DNA from: Delphinus delphis
Taxonomy: Eukaryota; Chordata; Mammalia; Artiodactyla; Delphinidae
Assembly: GCF_949987515.2 (NCBI RefSeq)
Contig: NC_082690.1
Location: 108,622,400 to 108,686,399, forward strand
Direction: 5' to 3'
Length of the DNA: 64,000 nucleotides
The position numbers were made by a program, and so were the translations under genes. Each line of letters opens with the position of its first letter. Position 1 is the first letter of the stretch. Positions 36,015-46,960 of this stretch are shown here, in pieces. The notes beneath the pieces were generated by a model that was not told where the DNA came from, did not search any database, and saw nothing but the letters and a program-made list of their open reading frames with translations.

Positions 36015-36840
36015 GCGGAGCCCCAAACTTCTAGAAGGAAACACGATCGATTCCTCCTTCACCTCGGGGTAGGGAAAGGTTCTCAATCACGACTCACAGC
36101 CCAGAGGCAACAGAATATAGGACTGATAAATTTGATTACATCAACACAGAAATTGTTTTCGTAACAAAAAGTACCATAAATACAGTCAAAAGACAAATGA
36201 CCAGCTCAGAGAAAACGTTCACAACAGAAACCCCAGGCAAAGAACTAACATTTCTTGAATATAAGGGACTTAAAATTTGAGGGACCAAGGGACAAAAACT
36301 CAATAGAATAATGTGGGAAAGACACGAATGGACAAGTGAAAAATACACGTATGCATGCACGTACACGTGACCTTCAGACATGTGAAAGGTGCCCGAAGGC
36401 ACAGTTACAGAAATGCTGTCAGGCTGGCAAAAGATGAAATAGTGTGGCGACACAGTTGGACATGCTGCAGGGGAAGCAGCTCACTCACACATCGCCGGGG
36501 GTGCACGTGGCAACAGCCTTCTGGAAGGAGATCTGGTCCTGCCTAACAAAATCACATACTCATCCTTCAACCCAGCACTTCCATTTCTAGGAATCTACCC
36601 TAAAGACACACCTCCGACAATACGAAAACGCAAATAGACAAGGCTATTCGCTGCAACATTGTTTGTAATTGCAAAATACTGGAAATCATCTAAATGCTCG
36701 TAAATAAATAAACGACGGGGCATCCACACAGCGAAGTACCAGGCAGCTGTGAAACAAAGTGGAACGTCTTGATGAGCTGATGTGGAGTGAATTCCAGGAT
36801 GTACAGGCAGGTGAGAAAAGCAATCACGAAAGAGCACCTA
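36015..36840 (+). mobile_element. Old L1 3' fragment
   Basis: The ORF2 C-terminal and 3' untranslated landmarks are all diverged: CTTCTAGAAGGAAACACGAT, TGATTACATCAACACAGAAATT, CCCAGCACTTCCATTTCTAGGAATCTACCC-type and GCTGCAACATTGTTTGTAATTGC-type words. Confidence 0.75.
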
Positions 36841-36844
36841 TAGC

Positions 36845-37256
36845 CTTTTCAACAAATGGTCCTGGGAAAACTGGATCTCCACATGCAAAAGAATGAAGTT
36901 GGACCCTTAACTTTATACCATATACAAAAATTAACTCACAATGGATTAAGACCTATACATAAGACCTAAAACTGTAAGTAAAACTCCTAGAAGATACGGG
37001 GGGAAGCTTCATGGCATTGGATCTGGCAATGATGTTTTTAGCTAGGACACCAAAAGTACAGGAACAAAAGAAAAGACAGATCATTTGGACTTCCTGAAAA
37101 TTAAAATTTCTACACAGCAAAGGACACAATCGACAAAGTGAAAACACAACCCCTAGAATGGGAGAGAGTATTTACAGACCCTGTGTCCAGAACATGTAAA
37201 GAGCTACAGCTCAACGACATCATCAAAAGCCCAATTAAACAGGCAAAACCCAGCTA
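36845..37256 (+). mobile_element. L1 ORF2 C-terminal fragment
   Basis: CAACAAATGGTCCTGGGAAA, ACAATGGATTAAGACCTATA, AAACTCCTAGAAGATACGGG and a CAGAACATGTAAAGAGC stretch follow the L1 ORF2 3' coding region and stop abruptly at the TA that borders the Tigger element. Confidence 0.8.
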
Positions 37257-37688
37257 CAGGCAGACCTTCTTTCACTGTACTTTGCTTTATGCTTTGCAGA
37301 TATTATGGGATTTTTAACGACTGAAGGATTGTGGAAAGCCTGTGTCAAGTGAGTCTATAAGCACCATTTTTTTCAACAGCATTTGCTCACTTTGTGTCAC
37401 ATTTTGGTAATTCTTGCAATATTTCAAACCCTCCCCCAGCAAAAAGATTACGACTTGCTAAAGGTTCCGATGATGGTTAGCATTTTTTAGCAATAAAGTG
37501 TTTTTTATTTAAGGTATGCACATTTCTATACATAATGCTATCGCACACTTAACAGGCTACAGTATAGTGTAATCATAATTTTTATATGCACTGGGAAACG
37601 AAAAAATTCACGTTACTCACTTTACTGGGATATTTGCTTTATTGTCGTGGTCTAGAACTGAGCCTGCAGCATCTCCGAGGTCTGCCTG
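37257..37688. mobile_element. Tigger1-type DNA transposon, internally deleted
   Basis: The ends are inverted: the left end begins CAGGCAGACCTT, and the reverse complement of the right end begins CAGGCAGACCTCGGAGATGC, as in Tigger1 (Tc1/mariner superfamily). The interior shows Tigger1 words (TCACTTTGTGTCACATTTTG, CAAAAAGATTACGACTTGCT, GCTAACCATCAT-type in reverse). A TA precedes the left end and CA (a likely mutated TA) follows the right. At 432 bp it has lost the transposase gene. Confidence 0.85.
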
Positions 37689-38383
37689 CATATATATTCT
37701 GCCTCACTTCAGCTTCAAGGATGACAGATAGCCTCAAAGTGAAGGAATGGAAAAAGATACTCCACTCAAATGGAAACCAAAAGAGAGCAAGGGTAGCTAT
37801 TCTTATACCAGACAAAACAGACTTTAAGCCAAAGACTGTAACGAGAAACAAAGGAGATCATTATATAATGCTAAAGGGCCAATTCATTAAGAAGATATAA
37901 TATTTATAAATATTTATGTACCCAACATAGGAGCACCTAAATATATTAAGCAAATACTAACAGATCTGAAGGAAGAAACAGACAGCAACACAATAGCGGT
38001 AAGGAATCCCATACCTTACTTTTAATAATGACTAGATCATCCAGACAGAAAGCCAATGAGGAAACACTGGAATTAAATCACACGTTACACCAGATGAACC
38101 TGACAGACATATACATAACATTCCCTCCCACAGCAGCAGAATACACACTCTTCTTAAGGGCACATGGGACATTCTTCAGGATAGATCACATGATAGGTCA
38201 CAAAACTAGTCTTAACAAATTTAAGAAGACTGAAATCATATCAAGCATCTTTTCCAACAATAATGGTATGAAACTAGATATCAGTTACAAGAATAAAAAT
38301 GGAAAATTCACAAATATGTGGATATTAAACAACACATTACTTAACCATCATTGGGTCAAAAAAGAAATCAAAAGAGAAATTTA

Positions 38384-38583
38384 GGGCTTCCCTGGTGGCA
38401 CAGTGGTTGAGAGTCCGCCTGCCGATGCAGGGGACACGGGTTCGTGCCCTGGTCCGGGAAGATCCCACATGCCGTGGAGCGGCTGGACCCGTGAGCCATG
38501 GCCGCTGAGCCTGCGCGTCCGGAGCCTGTGCTCCGCAACGGGAGAGGCCACAACAGTGAGAGGCCCGCGTACCGCAAAAAAAA
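38384..38583 (+). mobile_element. Young short CHR-type SINE
   Basis: A complete 200-bp copy with a tRNA-derived head and A-rich tail. It is flanked by a perfect 14-bp target-site duplication, AAAAGAGAAATTTA, at 38370-38383 and 38580-38593, the second overlapping the tail. About ten differences from the copy at 42770, mostly at CpGs, suggest one recent subfamily. Confidence 0.96.
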
Positions 38584-38858
38584 GAGAAATTTAAAAAATC
38601 TTGAAACAAAAGAAAATGGTAACACAACATACCAAACGCAGTTCTAAGGGGAAAGAGGATAGTGATAAACATCTACATTAAGAAAAAAGAAAAATCTCAG
38701 ATAAACAACCTAACTGTAACCTCAAAGAACTACAAAAAAGAAGAACAAATGAAGGCTAAAGTTAGCAGAAGGAAGGAAATAACAAAGATCACAGTGGAAA
38801 TAAATGAAATAGACACACTTTTAGCTAGACTCACCAAGAAAAAGAAAGGACTCAAATA

Positions 38859-39179
38859 GAAAGGACTTCCCTGGTGACACAGTGGTTATGAATCCAACTG
38901 CCAATGCTGGGGACATGGGTTCAATCCCCGGTCCAGGAAGATCCCACCTGCTTCAGAGCAACTGAGCCCATGCACCACAACTACTTACCCTGCACTCTAG
39001 AGCCCACAAGCCACAACTACTGAAGCCTGTGTGCCTAGAGCCCATGCTCCACAACAAGAGAAGCCACTGCAATGAGAAGCCCACGCACCACAACAAAGAC
39101 CCAATGCAACCAAAAATTAATTAATTAATTTTTTAAAAAGAGGGCTGTACTAACAGTTTCCTTTAAAAAAAAAAAAAGG
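38859..39179 (+). mobile_element. Older CHR SINE with extra 3' sequence
   Basis: The SINE body (38863-39115) ends with an (ATTA)n/T-rich tail to about 39139. About 25 bp of non-SINE sequence (AGGGCTGTACTAACAG core, 39140-39164) and an A13 tract follow. The whole lies between perfect 16-bp repeats, AGAAAGGACTCAAATA, at 38843-38858 and 39180-39195. The added piece therefore arrived with the SINE. Confidence 0.92.
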
Positions 39180-41805
39180 AGAAAGGACTCAAATAAATAA
39201 AATAATAAATGAAAGATAAGACATTACAACGAGTAACACAGAAATATAAAGGATCGTAAGAGCCTACTATGAACAACTATATGCCAACAAATTGGACTGC
39301 CTAGAAGAAATGGATAAATACCTAGAAACATACACCGTGCCAAGACTGAGTCATGAAGAAATAGAAAATCCGAGCAGACCACTTACTAGTAAGGAGATTG
39401 AATCGGTAATCAAAAACCTCCCAGTGCAGAAAAGTCCAGGACCAGATGGCTTCACTGGTGAATTCTACCAAACACTCAAAGAAGAATTAGCACCAATCCT
39501 TCTCAAACTCTTCCAAAAAACAGATGAAGAGAGCACACTTAAAAACTCATTTTAGAAGTCATCATTACCCGGATACCAAAGCTAGACAAGGACACTACAA
39601 GAAAAGAAAATTACAGGCCAAAATCCCTGATGAGCACAGATGCAAAAATCCTCAACAAAATACTAACAAACAAAAGTGAACAATACAGTAAAGGTGTCAT
39701 ACACCAAGATCAAGTGGGATTTATTCCAGGGATGCAAGGATGGTTCAATATCTACAAATCAATCAATGTGATATACCACATTAACAACATGAAGTATAAG
39801 TATTATGATCATCTGGTAGATGCAGAGAAAGAGCATGAAAAAATTCATATCCTTTCATGATAAAAACTCTCAACAAACTGGGTATAGAGGAAACATACCC
39901 CAACATAATAAAGACCATACGTGACATGCACACAGCTAACATCATACTCAGTGATGCAAAGCTGAAAGCATCTCCTCTAAGATCAGGAACAAGACAAGGA
40001 TGCCCACTCTCACCAATTCCATTCAACATAGTACTGGAAGTCCTAGCCAGAGCAATTAGGCAACGAAAAGGGGAAAAAAAGGCATCCAAATTGGAAAGAA
40101 GTAAAATTGTCCCTATTTGCAGATGACATTATATTATATACAGAAAACCCTAAAGACCCCACCAAAAACTGTTGAATAAACAAATTCAGTAAAGTTGCAG
40201 GATATAAAATTAATTTAAAAAAATCATTTGTGTTACTGTATACCAACAACAAGCTATCAGAAATTAAGAAAACAACCCCATTTACAAAAGAATAAAATAC
40301 TTAAGAGTAAATTTAACCAAGGAGATAAAAGATCTGTACACTGAAAACTATTAAGACGTTGAGGAAAAAAATTAAAGAAGACACAAATAAATGGAAAGAT
40401 ATTTTATGCTCATGGATCGGAAGAATTAATATTGTTAAAATTTCCATACCATCAAAGCAATCTACAGATTTAATGCAGTCCCTACCAAAATTCCAATGGC
40501 ATTTTCTCCAGAAACAGAACAATCCTAAAATTCTTATGGAACCACAAAAGACCCCAAAGAGCTAAAGCAATCTTGATAAAGAACAACAAAGCTGGAGGCA
40601 TCTCACTTCCTGATTTCAAACGATATTACAAAGCTACATTAATCAAAGCAGTATGGTATGGGCATTAAAAGACACATAGACCAATGGAACAGAATAGAGA
40701 GCCCAGATATAAACCCATGCATATACGATCAATCAATTCACTACAAAGGAGCCAAGAATATATAATTGGAAAAGAACAGTCTCTTCAATAAATGGTGTTG
40801 GAAAGCAGGACAGCCACATGCAAAATAATGAAACTTGACCACTATCTGACACCATACACAAAAATCAACTCAAAATGGATTGGTGACTTGAACATTAAGA
40901 CCTGAAACTGTAAAATTCCTCAAAGAAAACATATGAGGCAAACTCCTTGACACTGGTCTTGGCAACAATTTTTTGACTTGATAACAAAAGCAAAGGCAAC
41001 AAAAACAAACAAGTGGGACCACATCAAGCAAAAACCTTCTTTACAGCAAAGGAAACTGTCAACAAAATGAAAAGGCAATCTAGGAAATGAGAGAAAATAT
41101 TTGCAAATCACATATCCAATAAGGGGTTAATATCTAAAATATACAAGGAACTCATACAACTCAACAGCAAAAAATAACCTAATTTAAAAATTGGCAAAGG
41201 ACCTGAATAGACATTTTTCCAAAGAAGGCATACTAATGGCCAAGAAGTATAAGAAAAGATGCTAAACATCACTAATCATCAGGGAAATGCAAATCAAAAC
41301 CACAGTGAGATGTCACCTCACTCCTGTCAGAACGGCCATCAACAAAAAGACAAGAGATAACAAGTGTTGGTGAGAATTTGGAGGAAAGGGAGCCCTTGTT
41401 CACTGTTGATGGGAGTGTAAATTGGTGCAGCCACTATGGAAAACTCTATGGAGGGTCCTCAAGAAATTAAGAATGGAACTACTGTATGATCCAGCAATCC
41501 TACTTCTAGGTATATATCCAAAGGAAATGAACTCACTATCTCAAAGAGATATTTGTATGTTCACAGCAGGATTCTTCACAATTGCCAAGGTATAGAAACA
41601 ATCTAAGTGTCCCTCAAAAGACGAATAAAGAAAGAAAATGTGACATGGTATATTTACACACACACACACACAAACACACACTGGAATATTATTCAGCCTT
41701 AAAAAGTAAAGAAATTCTACCACTTGCAACAATTGGTGAACTTGGAGAACATTCTGGTGAGTGAAATAAGACAGAGAAAGCCAAACACTGTATGAATTCA
41801 CTTAT

Positions 41806-42292
41806 ATGTGGAATCTGGAAGGGAGGGAAGGAGGGAAAGAAGGAAGGGAGGGAGGAAGGGAGGGAGGGATGGAGGGAGGGGGGAGGGAGGGAGGGAAAGA
41901 AGGAAGGGAGGGAGGAAGGGAGGGAGGGATGGAGGGAGGGAGGAGGGAGGGAGGGAAAGAAGGAAGGGAGGGAGGAAGGGAGGGAGGGATGGAGGGAGGG
42001 AAGGGAAGGAGGGGAGGGAAGGGGGAAGGGAGGGAGGGAGGGAGAGGGGAGGGAGGGAGGGAAGGGAAGGAGGGGAGGGAAGGGGGAAGGGAGGGAGGGA
42101 GGGAGAGGGGAGGGAGGGAGGGAAGGGAAGGAGGGGAGGGAAGGGGGAAGGGAGGGAGGGAGGGAGGGGAGGGAAGGATGGGAGGGAAGGAGGGGAAGGG
42201 GGAAGGGAGGGAGGGAGGGAGGGAGGGAAGGGAGGGAGGGAAGGAAGGGTGGAAGGGAGAGAGGGAAGGATGGGAGGGAGGGAGGGAGCGGA
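41806..42292 (+). repeat. Polypurine (GGGA/GGAA)n tract with 60/61-bp higher-order repeats
   Basis: About 490 bp with almost only G and A on the plus strand. Positions 41821-42000 are three nearly identical 60-bp units. 42001 onward repeats with a 61-bp period (starts at 42001, 42062, 42123). L1 3' UTR sequence lies on both sides, so the tract expanded inside the L1. All six frames are open because the repeat lacks stops; none is a gene. Confidence 0.95.
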
Positions 42293-42655
42293 AATCATAG
42301 AAACAAGAGGGTAGAAAAGTTGTTGCCGGGGGCTGAGGGTAGGGCAATAGGGAGAGGTTGGTAAAAGGGTACAAACTTTCAGTTATCAAATGAATAAGGT
42401 CGGAGGAGCTGAAGTATAACAGCGATTATAGTTGAGAGCACTGTATTGTGTAATTGAAATTTGCTAACAGAGTAGAACATAAATGTTCTCACCAAAAAAA
42501 AAACAAAAGTAAACATGGGAGGTGATGGATGCGTCGATTAAATCCATGGAGGGAATCCTCTCACAATGTATAAATATATCAAATCATCACGCTGTACACT
42601 TTAAACATAGTATAATTTTATTTTGTCAATTATACCTCAGTAAAGCTGGAAAAAA

Positions 42656-43735
42656 TGTGGGCAAAGGAATAAACCTTTCTCTAAAGAAGACATACAATGG
42701 CCAACAAGCACATGAAAAGATGTTCAACATCACTAACCTTTAGGGAACTGCAATCAAAACCACAATGAGGGCTTCCCTGGTGGCGCAGTGGCTGAGAGTC
42801 CGCCTGCCGATGCAGGGGACGCGGGTTCGTGCCCCGGTCCGGGAAGATCCCACATGCCGCGGAGCGGCTGGGCCCGTGAGCCATGGCCACTGAGCCTGTG
42901 CGTCCGGAACCTGTGCTCCGCAACGGGAGAGGCCACAGCAGTGAGAGGCCCGCGTACCGCAAAAAAAAAAAAAAAAAAAACCAAACAGAATGAGATACCA
43001 CTTCACACCCATTACAATGGCTACCATCCAAAAAACAGCAGAAAATAACAAGCGTTAATGAGGATGTGGAGAAATTGGAACCGTGTGCTCTGTCGGTGGG
43101 AGCGTCAAATGGAGCAGTAACTGTGGAACAGTACGGCGAGCCCTCAGAAACATCAGAAATAAAATCACCACACGACCCAGCCATTCTCCTTCCGGTTCTA
43201 TATCCAAAGGAACTGAAAGCAGGGACTTGAAGAGATATTTATACACTCATGTTCGTAGCATCATTATTCCACAAAGGTGATGGCAACCCGAGTGTCCACT
43301 GACGGACGAAGGGATAAACAAAGTGTGGTCCATCCATAGAATGGAATATTCTCCATCCTTAAAAAGGAAGGAAGTTCTGATACACGCTGCAACACGAATG
43401 AACCTCGAGGACAGTACACTGAGTGAAGCAGGCCAGACGCAACAGGACGAATCCTACAGGATTCCACTCACAGGAGGTTCGTAGAGACAGAAAGTAGGAT
43501 GGCGGGGGCCAGGGGCTGGGGGAGGTGGAGGGGAGTATTTAATGGGGACAGAGTGTCAGTTGGGGAAGAAGAAGTTCTGAAGATGGATGGTGGTGACGGT
43601 TGTACGACAATGTGGACATGCTTAATGCCGCTGAGCTGTACGCTTAAAAACGGTTAAGATGGTCAATTTCACGTTACATGTGTTTTACCATTATCATTGT
43701 AAATTATATAAATTTCCACTAATTTACCAAAATTA
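42656..43735 (+). mobile_element. Second old L1 3' end
   Basis: It resumes at the ORF2 C-terminal words GGGCAAAGGAATAAACC and CCAACAAGCACATGAAAAGA, continues through the 3' UTR words (TGGTGGTGACGGTTGTACG, GCCGCTGAGCTGTACGC), and ends near 43735. It is interrupted by the SINE at 42770. It directly abuts the preceding L1, head to tail. Confidence 0.85.
42770..42980 (+). mobile_element. Young short CHR-type SINE
   Basis: A full body with an A20 tail. Imperfect direct repeats AAAACCACAATGAG (42756-42769) and AAAACCAAACAGAATGAG (42977-42994) flank it within L1 sequence. Confidence 0.95.
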
Positions 43736-44699
43736 AAAAGTTTACAAAAAGGAGTGTTTATAGTACACTTTCCTTCCTGTAAAAAAGGAAAGTGAAAAAA
43801 GAAAAAAGAAAAAAAAAGGAAAGTGATAAAGAAAATACACATGTAATTGCAAGAGAACCCACAGAAGGATGAACCAGGGACCGAAGAGACGGATTACCTA
43901 CAGGGGTGGGTGGGAAAGGAGAGACAGGAGGGGGAGGGGAGCGGGCCCGCAGGGGTGCTACGGGGCAGCTGCGCCCCTCTGAGGACGCTGCGTCCTACTG
44001 CTCTGACGCTTCCAGCCACCGCAGTGTTTCACATCCCCTCCCCGTGTCCCCCAAATACACAGGCAGTAAAACTGATCGGGATGTGGGGGCACTCAGAATG
44101 GAATGTCACCCTAATCAATGAATTTCACTGTACTACGTGGACAACAGGACCACGTGGCCAGGGAAGAAAGGAAGTGTCCTGAGTAACCGTGGGCTATAGC
44201 AACGGGACAGAACCCCGTGCATCAAAGACAAGAAAACACTGCGCACACGCTGCGCTCCACGGGCGAGTCTGTTTCTCCCGGGCGTGTGACGCCAAGCCTC
44301 CATCGGTATACACGGTACGTACGTGCGGCCACATACACACTAGGGCCGAACAGACAAGTAAACAGCGAGGGCAGGCTGTCCACCGTCAAGAAAGACATTG
44401 CAGTAAAGATGGTGAGAGGCTAGACGGGGCCCCGTGGGGCTGCACCAGAACTGGAGACATCAGGGTGAACCCGCATTTGTATTAAAGTCCATACACACAG
44501 GTAGCCAGGTAGAGAGATGACGACGGACGCGTGCGTCCATACGGGCTGGTGCTCACACACGTGTTCCCTCCATCCGGCAGCTGAGGTGCCCACGCGGCTG
44601 GCAGGAGAACAGCCAGCACCGAGGGTTTGATTTCTAAATACCATTTGCCAATAAAAGGACCCAGGGCTTGCTGGGGGAAGAGACTGATTTCAGAGCCGG
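43736..44699. other. Intron sequence with A/G-rich stretch
   Basis: Around 43780-43830 is an A/G-rich stretch with a 10-bp perfect inverted repeat (CACTTTCCTT at 43766-43775, AAGGAAAGTG at 43785-43794). From 43850 the composition is unique and mixed. No gene was seen. Confidence 0.5.
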
Positions 44700-45657
44700 G
44701 GAACGAACATGCAAGCCAAGGCTGGAGCATCTCGGGAAGCCGGGAAGGGATGCAGTGCTCGAAGGAAGTGGAGGAAGGCTGGAAAGGGCACAGACGCTGA
44801 CCTGAATGACCCCCGAGACCAAAGTCAGGACACCTGGAGCCATAAATTCAATAACGAAAGGACTGGGTCACAAGCCATAATAAAATCAGTATCCACAGGA
44901 CCACACCGAGGTAAATACATCATTGAATAGATCAACGGAGGAAAAGGGACAGCTCCTCCTAAGGAAACTCCAGCTACTAAACGGAGACAGAATGCAGGAA
45001 GAGAAAGTCCCCACCGAACCACCACCACCCATGGACGCTAAAGCCAGCGGGCAACATTTAGGAGGAAAAGGTATGTGCACTGTGTCAAAGTGTCTCCCTT
45101 GAGATACTTATTAATGACAAAGCGGGAAACGGTTCACTTGCAGCAGAGAATCCCCGAAAGACAGGCCTCCTCTGCCCAAGGGATCAAGGTCAAAATCACC
45201 AGAAATAAGACGCCCTGCACCCTGATACGAGGCACTTCGCAGGACCCAGCACGGTTCCCGGGTGTTCTTGCCAAAAAGGCATAATCTTGATCTAATCATG
45301 AGACACAGCAGGAGAACCCAACTCAAGGGGCATTCCACACAACAGCTGACCAGCACTCGTCCTAAAGGTCCAGGTCGTGAAAGTCAGGGAGACGTCGAGG
45401 GGCTGCCAGGGCAGGAGGAGACAAAGGGGACAAGTGGATGCAGGGTGGGGGTCCCGGGACGGAGGAAGGACATAGGTGGCAAAACCAGTGGGATTCAAAT
45501 AAGGTGTGTGGTTTAGGGGTTAAAACGCACCGACGTCAACCTCCTGGTTTTGATAAATGCATCTGGCTATGAAGATGTTACTGTGAAGGGGAAGCTGGGT
45601 GAGAGGTCCAGAGCTTTCTGTACTGTTTTGGGACTTCAATTTCAAAAAAAAAAAAAA
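44700..45657 (+). mobile_element. Ancient LINE relic with A-tail
   Basis: The words AATCTTGATCTAATCATGAG, GGGGCATTCCACACAACAGC, TGACCAGCACTCGTCC and a GGGAAGCTGGGTGAGAGGTC...CTGTACTGTTTTGGGACTTC stretch resemble the 3' part of an old L1-group element. It ends in A14 at 45644-45657. The family is not certain. Confidence 0.5.
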
Positions 45658-45689
45658 GTACATAATTTAAGAGAGGACAGATCTCATTG

Positions 45690-46120
45690 CCCCTCCCTCA
45701 AGCCCCCATCACTCTCAGAGGTCCACCCTTGTGACCGGGCCACCTTCTGCCCTCACCCTCACCCCCCATCACCCCCACTACTCCACCCGCCCATCACCCT
45801 CACACGGGCCAAGCACATCCCTACCACAGGGTCTCTGCACGTGCCACGTGCTCCGGCCAGATGCTCTTCGTGGGCACAGCCCACATCCTTCACATTTCTG
45901 CTCAAACACCACCACCCCCACTACAGGGCACCCCATCACTGTCTCTGCCCCCTTCCCTGTTTCATGCCTTCTGGCTCTCACCGCCATCTGACACCCTAGA
46001 GGTTTGTTCACTCTCAAATGTAATCTCCTAGAGGACAGAGCTCCCATCCCTTTAATTTATGGTCTCCCAGGAACCCAGAAGACAACCTCCCGCATCCCAG
46101 GTGCACAGCGGGCAGCTGAG
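45690..46120 (+). mobile_element. L2 3' region fossil
   Basis: Landmark words occur in order: GCACGTGCCACGTGCTCCGG, CTCAAACACC...GGGCACCCCATCACTG, AATGTAATCTCCTAGAGGAC, AGAGCTCCCATC, CCAGGTGCACAGCGGGCAGC. They match the L2 3' end order. Confidence 0.6.
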
Positions 46121-46129
46121 CGAGCGTAC

Positions 46130-46960
46130 GGCTGAAATACAAAGAGGCCGACACACATGAAAGCATCCCCCTCACTACAAACGAGATGCTATTCTTGCCT
46201 CATCAAAATGGCAAAGTGTTTTTATGATTATACCCAGCTGTGGAGAGGGTGTGACATAACAACATGTGCAGCATTTCAGTGGGAGGTTAAATGAGGAAAA
46301 CCTTCCTGGGAGGCCGTCTGGCTGAAGGTGTCAGAGACATAAACATGTGGGAACCCTCTGATCCTATCGGTCTCCTCCTGCACATGGTGGCCCAAGGAAA
46401 TAACCTGGGATCTGGGAAAAAATGAATGTACAAGGATTTGCATCACAACATTATTTATAAATGAGAAGCAAATAGGAAATGAGACAGATGTCAGCAGCAG
46501 AGAGACAGTTAAACGCATGGTGTTCAGTAACGCAGTGGAAACACCAGGCTGACGTGACAGACCCTGGTGTGGGAGAAGAACGAACACGCGTCACACGTCA
46601 AATGAGAAAACACACGCGGAGTAGCGGGCGCTCCCACCGAGCTGCGCTGACCGAGGTGTGCTCTACCGGACTCGCTCAATCCTCCAAAGCCATACAAGGC
46701 AGGGACTCTGGTCATCCGCACTTCTCAGGTGAAGGAACGGAGGTACAAAGAGGTGAAGCTAACAGCCGCAGTGCCCACGGGCTGCCGTCCAGCCGTGCAC
46801 CCAGGGCTCGCCACAGAGTGTGTTCACACACATACACACACACACACACACCCCTGACAAAAGGCTAGAAAGGAATCAGCAGTGGCACGTCTGGGTTGTG
46901 GTGCATTGAGTAATTTTAACGTGCTTCTTTAAAAAGTTCCAAACGGTCTACGCTCCACAT
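46130..46960 (+). mobile_element. Ancient L1-like 3' relic with MIR fragment
   Basis: CATCACAACATTATTTATAA, TGGCCCAAGGAAATAACCTG and similar words are L1 3' UTR-like. A MIR-like stretch (TTCTCAGGTGAAGGAACGGA, then GGTACAAAGAGGTGAAG) lies at about 46715-46765. Confidence 0.5.
46826..46853. repeat. (CA)n microsatellite
   Basis: CACACACATACACACACACA-type run of about 26 bp. Confidence 0.9.

Larger units (their letters stand above)
37689..42655 (+). mobile_element. 5'-truncated, inactivated L1 with nested insertions
   Basis: This element starts in the ORF2 endonuclease region (a frame with KRARVAILIPDKTDFKPKT at 37781-37837) and continues at 38028-38384 (HGTFFRIDHMIGHKTSLNKF). After two SINE insertions it enters the RT at 39292-40600, with [13 protein letters not shown] near 39433 and the catalytic FADD at 40116-40127. 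ORF2 3' sequence and the 3' UTR run to about 42655. The frame is broken by several stops and shifts, so no protein is made. The UTR is split by a polypurine expansion at 41806-42292. Antisense to KCNQ1. Confidence 0.92.

Noticed and set aside
37586..37900. Small gene with a 104-codon frame
   Set aside because: The first part is Tigger terminal sequence and the rest is L1 endonuclease; a chance fusion of two repeats.
41792..42389. Six overlapping Gly/Arg/Glu or Pro/Ser/Leu-rich open frames
   Set aside because: Direct translation of a stop-free polypurine repeat; not genes.
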